A stretch of 64,000 nucleotides of DNA from contig OZ026530.1 in the NCBI GenBank assembly GCA_964019695.1, positions 35,326,835-35,390,834 of the forward strand, in the 5' to 3' direction. The position numbers and the translations under genes are program-made. Below the pieces are notes generated by a model. The model ran no database searches. It saw only the letters and a program-made list of their open reading frames with translations, and was not told the DNA's origin. This document shows positions 43,487-53,227 of the stretch, one piece after another; the first letter of the stretch is position 1, and the number at the start of each line of letters is the position of its first letter. The DNA comes from Loripinus fragilis. Taxonomy: Eukaryota; Mollusca; Bivalvia; Lucinida; Lucinidae.

Positions 43487-44775
43487 TTCAACAAGGTTCT
43501 TGCGATTGCACTAAAACGGAATTGGATATGGAATCCATTCCACCCACCATGACTACCATGCAAGGCACTCAGTGGAATGATTATCATCCCATCGCTTCTC
43601 TCGATAGTCATCATGCACCCATTGAATTTCTAATTCCACCTCACACTGAGTTTTACACTGATTTATCTCAAGCCTATCTGTATATCAAATTCCGAATCTT
43701 AAAGCAAACGGGTGAAGATCTTGACACGGATGCAAAAGTATTTCCAATTAATAACATTTTTCATAGTATGTTCAGTGGCATAGATTTGTATATCAACAAT
43801 AAATTGATCACAAATAATTCAGACACGTATCCATACAGAGCATACCTTGAAAATTTATTTTCTTATGGTTCTGATGTCAAAGATAATCAACTGAAGGCAG
43901 CAGAATTTTGGTCTGAGGATGAAGCTGGAGCTTTTGAAGATATAACAAATGCATCTATCACTGATCGTGGCAAACGCATAGCAAAAAGCAAATCCGTGGA
44001 GCTTCAGGGTAAATTACATTTGGATCTTGCTATGCAGGAAAAATATTTACCTAATGGCTTAGAATTCAAACTTAGACTTAATCGATCATCTCCTCAGTTT
44101 TGTTTGATGAGTGATAATTATCCTGCAAAAATCAAAATTGATACTGCTATCTTGAGAGTACGAAATGTTCAGCTTCTACCAGCCATTAGCAATGAACTGA
44201 ATCAAACTATTGCTCATCATAATGCTAAATTTCCAATCAGAAGAGTTGAAGTCAAAACTTTTACAATCAGTAGTGGCACAAGATCTAAAATTGAAGATCA
44301 TCTTCTCACAGGTCAACTTCCAAAACGAGTTTTTATTGGTTTAGTAACAAATGAGGCATTTAATGGGAATTTGGATACTAATCCTTTCTTTTTCCAACAT
44401 TTCAATCTAAGTAAAATGGATGTCACTTGTGATGGACATAGTGTCTATGGAAAACCATTTGAACCTAGATTTGAAAATGATCAGTATCTCAGATCTTTCC
44501 TATCAGTTTACCAAGCATTAGCAAGTCAGAATCAGGTCCAAAATTGCAACATTGATTATGAAGATTACAAAGGAGGTTACTGCTTTTGGGGATATGATTT
44601 GACTCCAGATCAAGCAGCCGATCAGTCTCATTTGCACCCTATAAAAACTGGGAACCTCAGATTGGAGCTTCAGTTTGCAACATCACTTGACAAGACGATC
44701 AACGTGCTTGTGTATGCAGAGTTTGACAACCTGATAGAAATCAACGGACTTAGAGAAGTTACCACAGATTACTAA
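43483..44775 (+). CDS. Probable double-jelly-roll major capsid protein, F54H12.2-like (right copy)
   Basis: 430 residues, intact. It has an N-terminal WNDYHPIASLD...PIEFLIPPHTEFYTDLSQ segment, then a beta-rich body with SGIDLYINNKLI and YPYRAYLENLFSYG, and a C-terminal half with LRLELQFATSLD. This family is widespread in invertebrate genomes under the name F54H12.2-like. Reading it as the Polinton capsid shell protein rests on its size, beta-rich pattern, single-copy place among virion genes and co-occurrence with the F54H12.3-type integrase; it is not proven here. Three residues differ from the readable part of the left copy. Confidence 0.7.
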   Translation: MIQQGSCDCTKTELDMESIPPTMTTMQGTQWNDYHPIASLDSHHAPIEFLIPPHTEFYTDLSQAYLYIKFRILKQTGEDLDTDAKVFPINNIFHSMFSGIDLYINNKLITNNSDTYPYRAYLENLFSYGSDVKDNQLKAAEFWSEDEAGAFEDITNASITDRGKRIAKSKSVELQGKLHLDLAMQEKYLPNGLEFKLRLNRSSPQFCLMSDNYPAKIKIDTAILRVRNVQLLPAISNELNQTIAHHNAKFPIRRVEVKTFTISSGTRSKIEDHLLTGQLPKRVFIGLVTNEAFNGNLDTNPFFFQHFNLSKMDVTCDGHSVYGKPFEPRFENDQYLRSFLSVYQALASQNQVQNCNIDYEDYKGGYCFWGYDLTPDQAADQSHLHPIKTGNLRLELQFATSLDKTINVLVYAEFDNLIEINGLREVTTDY

Positions 44776-44777
44776 AG

Positions 44778-45362
44778 ATGAATGCAGGATACTTCATTGA
44801 ACAGGACTTGATGTACCAAACAGATGCATACAGTGCAACAGTCCAGCCATCAGATGAGAAGAGTACCTTACAGAAAGAAGTAGAAGACAATGAGGATATC
44901 GATTGTCTTATGACGACTCTTCTAAAACAAGCCATATTGACTTGTCTAAAGATGGCAGTTGGAGACTGTGCGAAGCATGAATGTCATGGATGCAAAATGA
45001 ACCACCCAAGTCAGAAATACCACGATATCTGTCTATGGACTTCTCCAAGAGAATGGATTGAAGATTATGGATGTCATGATCCAGCCTTAGAGGGCCTAAA
45101 CATCTATGATGTGATGGAAGACTTTGACAATAGAATCTGGAACTATCTGTATGGCGACAATTGGCGACACCCTATGGACTTTACAACAGGGATCAATCAC
45201 CTGACGCCAGAAGAAAATCAAGAAGCCTATAAAAACTGGCAGTACTTCAAGAAAAATCAAAGTGACTTAACAGAACAGTGGAAGACGTACTAGGCAAAGA
45301 AACTCATAGAATCCTATGAAGAAAAGGAAACTGAAGAAAACGAGAACCCAGAAACAGAATAA
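44778..45362 (+). pseudogene. Cys/His-rich protein with premature stop (right copy)
   Basis: A TAG at 45,291-45,293 (TGG on the left arm) ends the frame after 171 codons. The remaining 23 codons, including the acidic tail, are still in frame beyond it. The metal-binding-like cluster is intact, so a truncated product might still fold. Confidence 0.7.
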
Positions 45363-45364
45363 AA

Positions 45365-45949
45365 ATGAACACTGTTGAACTAATCAAAGTCATAAACAAT
45401 ATACCTGTGAAAGGAGAAGTATGTGCCAAGGATTTACTACCAGAGAAGAAACCACTGGATATGAAGGCTTACATTGTAAATACAGATATATCCACAGATC
45501 CAGGAGAACATTGGGTGGCTTTCTACTTCAGAAGAGATCAAGTTATCTACTTCGATTCATATGGAAGACCACCAGAAGAGCAATATGTTCTACCATTTAT
45601 TGAAAGAAACTCTTCAAGATGGATCCATAACAAAGAATGTTTACAGAGTCCATGGAGCAAAGTATGTGGAATTTGGTGTATCTACATCATTCACCAGCTC
45701 AACAAAGGACTAGATCTAAACACAGCCATTCATCAAGAACTATATGGAACTGGAGATGATTTATACCAGAATGACAGAGATATCGAGATGTGGTTCATCT
45801 ATAACTATGCCAGAGTCATCCTATCCCAGAATGGAATGAGACGCATGGCTCCTCCTGACTTTTTATTCAAACACAGAATACAGACTTGTAAATGTCATAA
45901 TTATTCACATCACCTTTCAAAGAAGTATCCTAAATATAATATGTTGTAA
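45365..45949 (+). CDS. Adenain-like cysteine protease (right copy)
   Basis: 194 residues, intact, with His49, Asp64, Gln94 and Cys101 all present. The start ATG follows the sequence AATAAAA after the preceding gene's stop. Phe53 replaces Ile53 next to the active-site His segment. Confidence 0.85.
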   Translation: MNTVELIKVINNIPVKGEVCAKDLLPEKKPLDMKAYIVNTDISTDPGEHWVAFYFRRDQVIYFDSYGRPPEEQYVLPFIERNSSRWIHNKECLQSPWSKVCGIWCIYIIHQLNKGLDLNTAIHQELYGTGDDLYQNDRDIEMWFIYNYARVILSQNGMRRMAPPDFLFKHRIQTCKCHNYSHHLSKKYPKYNML

Positions 45950-46034
45950 ATATGTTAAGGAGTTCTATTGTAAACAATGAACAGAGGGACGGCCCTAATC
46001 CTCTGTCATTGTATTCAGTTATAGTTAGCGGGGC

Positions 46035-46040
46035 AATAAA
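46035..46040 (+). terminator. Polyadenylation signal, right arm
   Basis: AATAAA 86 nt after the protease stop, before the subterminal repeats. It fits a shared 3' end for outward transcripts of this arm. Confidence 0.5.
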
Positions 46041-46254
46041 GTTATAGAAATGTTCACCAATCTTTGTTGTTCATTTCATTAAAAAATCAGTAGTAGTAAG
46101 CTTGAGACGACTAGCTATACACTAGTTAACGCTACAGAGTGATGCCTCTAGGAGATGAGTTCTTGATTGACCAAGAGACTCTAAGACGCATGGTACTTAA
46201 TAGCCTTGACTATTACACACACCATATATCACCACATACTATACCCCCTAAAAT

Positions 46255-46785
46255 GACTAAGTTATTTTCAAAGCTGAAATTAACTAAGTTATTTTATATA
46301 TCACCACAGCAGAATCTTTATTCCCCTCAAAAATGACTAAGTTATTTCCCAATAGCCCAGGAAACAATCATAATCACAGACCAACCAGTGGATATGACCA
46401 GGAGCTTATCATAATCACAATCATAGACCAGAATAGACCTCAAATAAACTAAGTTATTTCCCATTAGCCCAGGAAACTATTATAATCACAACCCAACCAG
46501 TGGATATGACCAGGAGCTTATCATAATCACAATCATAGACCAGAATAGACCTCAAATAAACTAAGTTATTTCCCATTAGCCCAGGAAACTATTATAATTA
46601 TAGCCCGAGTCAGATTAATCCTCAAAAAATAAACTAAGTTATTCTCAATAGCCCACGAAACTATCACAATCATAGACCCGACCAGAAAAGACCTCAATAA
46701 TAAACTAAGTTATTCCCAGATAGCCCAGGAAACTATCACAATTATAGCCCCAGTCAGATTAACCCCAAAAATAAACTAAGTTATT
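46255..46785. repeat. Subterminal repeats, right arm (eight ACTAAGTTATT)
   Basis: Mirror of 28,848-29,378, with the same spacing pattern. Confidence 0.8.
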
Positions 46786-46820
46786 CACAGCTAGTCACTC
46801 AAGCCTACCAGGGTAGTCAT

Positions 46821-46889
46821 CTATGGCCCCATTTTTTAGCCTGAAAAATTCTAAGTTCTTTTCAGGCTTAAAAAAAAATGGGGCCATAG
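46821..46889. repeat. Terminal hairpin, right end
   Basis: Inverted counterpart of 28,744-28,812, with CTATGGCCCCATTTTTT and AAAAATGGGGCCATAG as stem. The last 17 bp of the element follow. Confidence 0.8.
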
Positions 46890-46906
46890 TGACATCCATT
46901 ACTACT

Positions 46907-47180
46907 CCTGTAACACAGTGCCCAGCAGGTAGGTTTGGACATTGCTTAAACAGTCAGCACCACTGTAACACAGTGCCCGGCAGGTAGGTTCCGACACTAC
47001 TTAAACAGCCTGCACCACTGTAACACAATGCCCTGCAGGTAGGTTCCAACGCTGCTTATACAGCCTGCACCCCTGTAACACAGTTCCCAGAAGGTATGTT
47101 CTGACACCGCTTAAACAGTCTGCAACCCTGTAACACAGTGCCTGGCAGGTAGGTTCCGACACCGCTTAAACAGTCTATAA
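46907..47180. repeat. 55-bp minisatellite, part right of the Polinton
   Basis: About five units in the same orientation as the left part. Its first 220 bp (46,907-47,126) are a near copy, unit for unit, of the last 220 bp before the left target site (28,501-28,720), with about 8 differences. Its first six bases are the right target duplication. Confidence 0.85.
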
Positions 47181-47283
47181 AAATCCACCCTGGTTTTCAA
47201 ATCTTGGAATAAAACCTGCATGCCTCCTGATAAGTATGCGTAATTGAAAATTATTTTTCTTATTTCTCAACCAAAACATATGC

Positions 47284-47849
47284 TAGGCCAAAAAAGAAAC
47301 GCCGCATAAAATAACTAAAATATTTCGTGTTAATTGAGGGTAGCAAAATTTCATCTGCTATCTATCTTTTGCTTTTTATCTTGCCGCACATTTTCCGCAT
47401 TGTTTTATTGAGGTCAGTCAATCAAAACCAGTATATTGACCGATTTTCCATTTTTCTGTTTTTCACGTGCACGCTCACGTCCATTAAGATTTAAATGTGT
47501 ACTAACTACTGAAATCTCTAGTCGAACACCCCAAACGTTTAAAACACTTGAAAACTTTGGAATTAAATATTACACATGCCAATTTGCGGTGAAAAATTGA
47601 CACCTGTGAAACATAAACGTGCAATAGGAATGTCAAACGCTACCGTGACGCCGTCGGTAGTAACCAAACAATTTCGGTGCCATGTTAGGACGATTGGACG
47701 TCTTAAGAATCGTTTCCAACAAACCTGGACCACGCCAGACCGTCCTCGTCCAGGACGTCCCTGTGTGTTGACGCGGCGTCAAGATCCATCAGAAACTATG
47801 GCCGCCAGGGGATGTAATAACTTACTTTCGAAAATGCTGGTCAGATTTT
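47284..47849 (+). pseudogene. Tc1-like transposon fragment with transposase N-terminus
   Basis: 47,576-47,790 encodes a helix-turn-helix region, RAIGMSNATVTPSVVTKQF...TIGRLKNRFQQT, followed by DRPRPGRPCVLTRRQD, the GRPR-type linker of Tc1 transposases. The catalytic domain is missing; the fragment ends where the next repeat begins. AGGCCAAAAAAGAAACG at 47,284 may be its left TIR. Confidence 0.65.
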
Positions 47850-49788
47850 AGCTCACCTGAGCCATTGGCTCAGGGTGAGCTATTGTGATCATTGGATGGT
47901 AGTCGTCCATCGTGTGTCGTCCGTCTTCAACAATTGCTTCAAACAACATCTCCTCCTAAACAACTGGCTGGATTTTGACCAAACTTGGTAGGAATGATCC
48001 TTATATGACCCTCTTTTAAAATTGTTCAAATAATTTTGGTCCATTGCATATATAGGTCACACGGGCTAAAATAGATTTTAAAAATCTCCTTCTCTGAAAC
48101 CCAAAGGCCTAAAGCCTTGATATTTGGTATGTAGTATAATCTAGTGGACTTCTACCAAGTTTGTTCAAATTATAGCCCTTGGGCCAAAAATGGTCCGTCC
48201 CGGGGTCGCATGTTTTACATAGGCTTATATATATAGGTAGCAACATGAAAAAATCTTCTTGTCTGAAACCACGAGTCCTAGAGCCTTGATATTTGGTATG
48301 TAGTATCATCTAGTACACCTCTAACAATTTCGTCTGAAACCACAAGGCCTAAAGCCTTGATATTTGGTATGTAGTATAATCTAGTAGACCTGTATCAAGT
48401 TTGTTCAAATTATATCCCTGGAGCCAAAAATGGCCTGGCCCCGGGGGTCACATGTTTTTTTACATAGGCTTATATAGGGAGCAACGTGAAAAATCTTCTT
48501 GTCTGAAACCACAAAGCCTAGAGCCTTGAATTTTGGTATGTATTATCATCTAGTGAACTTCTACCAAGTTTGTTCAAATTATAGTCCTTGGGCCAAAAAT
48601 GGCTCCGCCTCGGGGTCACAGGTTTTACATAGGCTTTTATAGTGAGAAACATGAAAAAATCTTCTTGTCTGAAACCAAAAGGCCTAGAACCTTGATATTT
48701 AGTATGAAGCATCATCTGGTGGACCTCTACCAAGTTTGTTCAAATTAGATCCCGTGGGCCAAAAATGGCCACGCCACATGTATCACATGCTTTACATAGG
48801 CTTATATAGGGAGAAACATAAAATCTTCTTGTCTGAAACCATAAGGCCTAGATCTTTGATATTTGGTATGTAGCATCACCTTGTGGACCATTAACAAGTT
48901 TGTTAAAATTATGCCCCTGAAGCCAAAATTGACCCCGCCCCAGGGGTCACATGCTTTATATAGACTTATATAGGGAGAAACAGGATTTTTTTTGTCTGAA
49001 ACCACAAGGCCTAGAGCCTTGATATTTGGTATGAGCATCATCTAGTAGACCTCTACCAAGTGTTTTCAAATTATACCCCTGTGGCCAAAAATGGCCCCTC
49101 CCGGGGGTCACATGCTTTACATAGGCTTAAATAGAGAGAAACATGAAAAAATCTTCTTGTCTGAAACCATTAGGCCTAGAGCCTTGATATCTGGTATGTA
49201 GCATCACTCTGTGGACCTCTACCAAATTTTGCCCCTAGGGCCCAAATGGCCCCGCCCCTGGGATCACATGCTTTACATAAAATCTTTTTGTCTGAAACCA
49301 TTAAGCCTAGAGCCTTTATATCTGGTATGATGCATTATCTAGTGGTCTTCTACCAAGTTTGTTCAAATTATAACCATGAGACCAAAGCTGGCCCCACCCT
49401 TGGGGTCACATGCTTAACATAGGCTTAAATAGGGAGAAACATGAAAAAAATCTTCTTGTCTGAAACCATTAGGCATAGAGCCATGATATTTGATATGTAG
49501 AATCACCTTGTGGATTATGCCCCTGGGGCCAAAAAAGGCCCCCGCCCCATGGGTCACATATTTTACATTGGCTTATATAGGGAAAACATCGAAAAATCTT
49601 CTTGTCTGAAACCATAAGGCTTAGAGCCTTGATATTTGGTTTATAGCATCACCTAGTGGACCTTAACCAAGCTTGTTCAAATTATGCCCCAGGGTCGCCA
49701 TGGACATGGTCAGCTTTCTACAGATACCTATATGCAAGCTTTAAACAAAACTCAGGTGAGCGCTTTAGGGCCACTTGGCTCTCTTGTT
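47850..49788. mobile_element. 1.9-kb repeat element with ~200-bp internal tandem array
   Basis: Starts AGCTCACCTGAGCC and ends with CTCAGGTGAGCGCTTTAGGG and CTCTTGTT. Inside, about nine diverged units of roughly 200 bp repeat ATCTTCTTGTCTGAAACCA, GCCTTGATATTTGGTATG, TACCAAGTTTGTTCAAATTA and GGGGTCACATG. Open frames on the minus strand are repeat translation. Elements with this start are abundant in bivalve genomes as far as I know. Confidence 0.65.
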
Positions 49789-50645
49789 ATTTTAGATAAT
49801 GGCAGGAATGGTCACTAATTAACCTTCTACAAAAATAGCCAAAACAAAGTAAACCTTTTGAAAAATATGGCTATATAGTGGGAGATTTACATAGTGTGGC
49901 TGTTTTCCTTATATGCCTATAAAATACACTTTTAACCTCTCCTGAAACCATTAATCAGCATTCAAAATAATTTAGCAGAAATAGTCTCCAGGTGACTATA
50001 GAAATATTTATTCCTAATCCAAATTCGTCTATAAAAAACATGGCCACCAAGGTGTAGCTTATTGGGGCAAAGGTTCTGGGATGACATTAAACCATATATG
50101 ACATAAAACTATGTTTTACTTTACAGGACTAGAGATCAGACTGGGGGAAGTGCGTAATAACCTGTTGGGACCAGTCTACATTGCCAAGGGGAAAAACTCA
50201 TGGGATAAAACAATTTAGGTATTTACACTTGAATTTTAGATAATTTTGCATTGATCGATATATCTGATTGTTGATTGTAATTAAAACGGAATATCCATTA
50301 TCCAAAATTGAAATGAAGCAAAAGCAATGTATGGAACCACTGAAAATCTCAACAGATAAGCAGCTGCCATGAATCATGTTGCTGATTTAAACAGAGGTTA
50401 ATGTGCATATGTTTAATGCCAATTACTGTAAGATCTGCCCCAAGATGTTAAGATAAAAACAATAAACACTGCTGTGATTAACTTAGCAGATGAAGGAATA
50501 ATCTGTGAAAATTAAATCAGTACATAAAAAAATATTTTAATTATGGTTTAAATAAAATGTTCAAAATCATGAATATACACTTTGAGATATAAACTTGCAC
50601 CGTTGAAATCTGAAGTTCATATAATGTAAACAGACCAGAAAGTAT
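49789..50645. other. Intergenic DNA
   Basis: No gene, RNA or repeat boundary recognised. Confidence 0.4.
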
Positions 50646-50856
50646 TTAACTCGTTGCATGCTGGGTATTTTTCCATGCCTCTATTGTCGTCTGCAGACTT
50701 TTTTCAAAATTGACCTTTTTAAAAAAATCTTTCAAGAACACTATCAGAGTGTCAAACAATTTGGATCCAGATCAGGACCGACATTTTGTAGGGCCTGATC
50801 TTGGTCCAAGCCGTTTGCAACAGTTATCGGCAGACGACACTAGTTGACAGAGAGTT
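50646..50856. repeat. Palindromic repeat family E, copy 1
   Basis: TCGTCTGCAGACTTTTTTC at the left and GGCAGACGACA at the right enclose a segment with GAGTGTCAAACAATTTGGAT and CCAGATCAGGACCGACA. Other copies: 58,250-58,442, 62,810-63,062 (inverted) and 63,190-63,362 (inverted). Ends resemble AACTCTTTGCATGC. Confidence 0.6.
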
Positions 50857-50873
50857 AAGTCAAGCATGGTATA

Positions 50874-51546
50874 AAGAGGATCTTACATGAGTGCTCATGT
50901 TTTTATTAAATTTATTAAACGAGTAGGGGGAAAGAGATCAAATGTGAGGCTTGCGAAAATTTTATCTCCTTTTCGCAACAAGTTTAATAAATTCAATAAT
51001 ACAAGAGCACGAATCTTAGATTCTATTTATCATATGACATTAAGAATACTTTGAAAGTAAGTAAGAGTGCAAAGATCAGGAATCGATACAATCAAGTACC
51101 ACACCTGACCCAGGATACCAATGGGAAAGTGACAAACTCACAGTAGACACCACAAACGAGAGCCAAGAGGTCAGCCCTTTCCCAGCAGGTGACCACAAAG
51201 CACACATAAACAGACGCGCACAAAGACATAGCAAACACAAGACAGAACAAAAACATAAAAGATCCACAAAAGAAGTACCGCCTTGGAACGGTCAGTAAAA
51301 TATTTTACTGGAGGGCTTAAACCGGTTTAACGGCGCCAACCTCACCCTTAATTCAGATGTGGATCAAGACACATAGATATTTGGTTTGCATGAAAGACTC
51401 CTAATCTCATTTCTGGCGTAAAAACGTTTTAAGTATGTCATTATGTTCACGATGTTGTTATGGACGTCATAACGTTTCCCAAAAACTAGTGGTTTATTGA
51501 TATAATTGCGTGGCATTATTTCACTCCCAGATGGACGTCATATGAT
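50874..51546 (+). repeat. 330-bp hairpin repeat (family C), copy 4, interrupted
   Basis: The first part, 50,874-51,055 (GAGGATCTTACATGAGTGCT ... ATCATATGACATTAAGAATA), and the second part, 51,409-51,546 (CATTTCTGGCGTAAAAACG ... GGACGTCATATGA), are one repeat split by a family D copy. Confidence 0.65.
51062..51405. repeat. Dispersed repeat family D, copy 2, inserted in family C
   Basis: Matches 25,527-25,865 over its length (CACACCTGACCCAGGATACC, CTTTCCCAGCAGGTGACCAC, AAGAAGTACCGCCTTGGAAC). Its clean position inside another repeat defines its ends and shows it is mobile. Confidence 0.65.
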
Positions 51547-51596
51547 AAAAGGTATTTTTTATGTTTTCGGGGCATGAATCAATAAGGCAATCTTAA

Positions 51597-51784
51597 AGAG
51601 TTGGGTATACCTACAAAAATACTCATAGATAGCCAGCAACGCATTCTATGATACAAAACTTGGTACCAAATTAATGCTATGTCATAGCACTTTTACCTGA
51701 AGGGCCGATTGGCAAAGGATTTTAGTTGCATATAAATGAATTTAATGAAAACATTAGTAATGAGAGAAAACTTGTAGAAAAATA
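51597..51784 (+). repeat. Single unit of the foldback-like array
   Basis: TATACCTACAAAAATACTCA...AAAACTTGGTACCAAATTA...ATGAAAACATTAGTAATGAG matches the unit repeated at 53,228-54,560. It is separated from that array by the retroelement fragment. Confidence 0.5.
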
Positions 51785-52673
51785 TCTTTTGGACAATATA
51801 TGTATAAGATTTGGCTCTAAATTATACAGACAAATTGTCGGTATTCCAATGGGTACTAATTGTGCTCCTCTTGTTGCAGATTTGTTTTTGTTTTGTTATG
51901 AGAGAGACTTTATGTTATCTCTGTCAGATAATAATCAAGCTGATATTATTGAAGCTTTTAACTCTACCTACAGATATTTAGATGACTTACTTAATATTGA
52001 TAATCCTTATTTTGAACAAATGGTAGGTCAGATATATCCCACTGAACTTCAGTTATTTAAGGCGAATTCTTCTGATATTGAAGCTCCGTTTTTGGACTTG
52101 AACTTGTCAATAACAAATGGCATAGTTTCTTCTAAAATTTATGATAAACGGGATGATTTTAATTTTGAAACAGTAAATTTCCCATTTCTTGATGGAGATG
52201 TTCCTCGCCTTCCTTCCTATGGTGTTTTTATTTCTCAGCTTCTTCGTTTTGCTAGAGTGTGCTCTAATGTTGATGACTTCAACAACAGAAACTTATTTTT
52301 AACTGCTAAATTATTAAAACAAGGTTATAGATATCATAAAATTCGAAAAACATTTTCTAAATTCTACTACAGACACTCAGAGTTAATTGTTTAATACAAC
52401 TTTGGGTTAAAAACTCTTCTGCAACAAGGCATATCAGAACCTATATTTAATGGTGATTTAGTCTATAAATTCAAACGAATTGTTGGAAAACCTAATTTTA
52501 GTGATCAATTCAAAAAGATAGTAAAACGTTATATAAGGGCTGGATATAATTTGGATATCATGCGACAGTCTGCATGCCTAGTTTTAAACCCAATCACGGT
52601 TTATAGCTATGGTTTCCTCTTTAATTGCACGACGGTGGGTCAGGCCTCAATCTCTATGACGGCTATGACGTAA
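51785..52673 (+). pseudogene. Reverse transcriptase fragment of a retroelement
   Basis: C-terminal part of a reverse transcriptase with the motifs GIPMGTNCAPLVADLFLF and YRYLDDLL (the two-Asp catalytic box), then EAPFLDLNLSI. An in-frame stop at 52,392-52,394 precedes about 92 further codons that continue the same protein to 52,673. The first ~20 codons of the open frame (from 51,726) are translated array repeat, not retroelement. The class is uncertain: a Penelope-like or a non-LTR element. The tail 52,674-53,225 looks like its 3' non-coding end and recurs at 15,280-15,560. Confidence 0.65.
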
Positions 52674-53227
52674 AGCTTTAATCGGTGGGTTGGTGCCTGA
52701 TGCTTATCTGTAGCTGGACCCACCGTGGCTCAACTTGAGGTTTTCTTTAGCTCTTACTATCTGTGAGTCATGAGCCCTTTTCTTTATTTCATCATGGAGT
52801 GTTAATTTGATTAGAGTGTTTTCCATGATGATACATTGCATTAGTTAGATGACCTCCATGCGAGCTGAACATTTCTTGTACTTCAACAACAGCAGAATCT
52901 AGGGCGAAGATTTGGTACCAGTAAAATGCATTTAAGCCCCCCGGTGGCTTAGGCTGCTGTCCGTTCTAAGGCGGTGGTTCTGTTGTTGTTGACTTTTTGT
53001 TTATTGTTACTCCCATTGTGGGAGTCTGTAATTGTTCTATGTTTTGTTGTACGTTACTATATGTCCATTCTAGTATTGCAATCATTATGATGGGGAAGAG
53101 AGAGCTGATTGCTTTGCTTAATTTGTTTTCCTGGTGTCTTGTGATGGTTGAGCGGCTCTTCCTCGCGGTGCCACGGGGTTGTCTGCAGTTTGTGATTGTG
53201 GTATTTACTGATCATACTCACTTACTA

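Larger units (their letters stand above)
28727..46906. mobile_element. Palindromic Polinton/Maverick-type element, 18,180 bp
   Basis: The element starts AGTAGTAATGGATGTCAC and ends with its inverted complement. The whole length is an inverted repeat: position x on the left corresponds to about 75,630 minus x on the right (drifting to 75,633 at the outer ends through small indels), with a unique spacer at 37,798-37,832. Each arm codes outward for a polymerase B tail, packaging ATPase, several small basic proteins, integrase, membrane protein, capsid proteins, Cys/His protein and cysteine protease. This gene set, the AG terminus and the 6-bp duplication identify it as Polinton/Maverick. What is unusual is that all of it is duplicated head to head and the polymerase body is missing. 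Predicted proteins differ at about 20 positions between arms, so the arms were identical recently. Confidence 0.9.

Noticed and set aside
28727..46906. Giant palindrome as an assembly or sequencing fold-back artefact
   Set aside because: Flanks are in direct, not inverted, orientation, share a 6-bp duplication, and the arms differ by independent changes. Long reads should still confirm it.
48109..49041. Several similar small proteins on the minus strand
   Set aside because: They repeat because the ~200-bp tandem DNA unit repeats. No start context or conservation beyond the repeat is seen.
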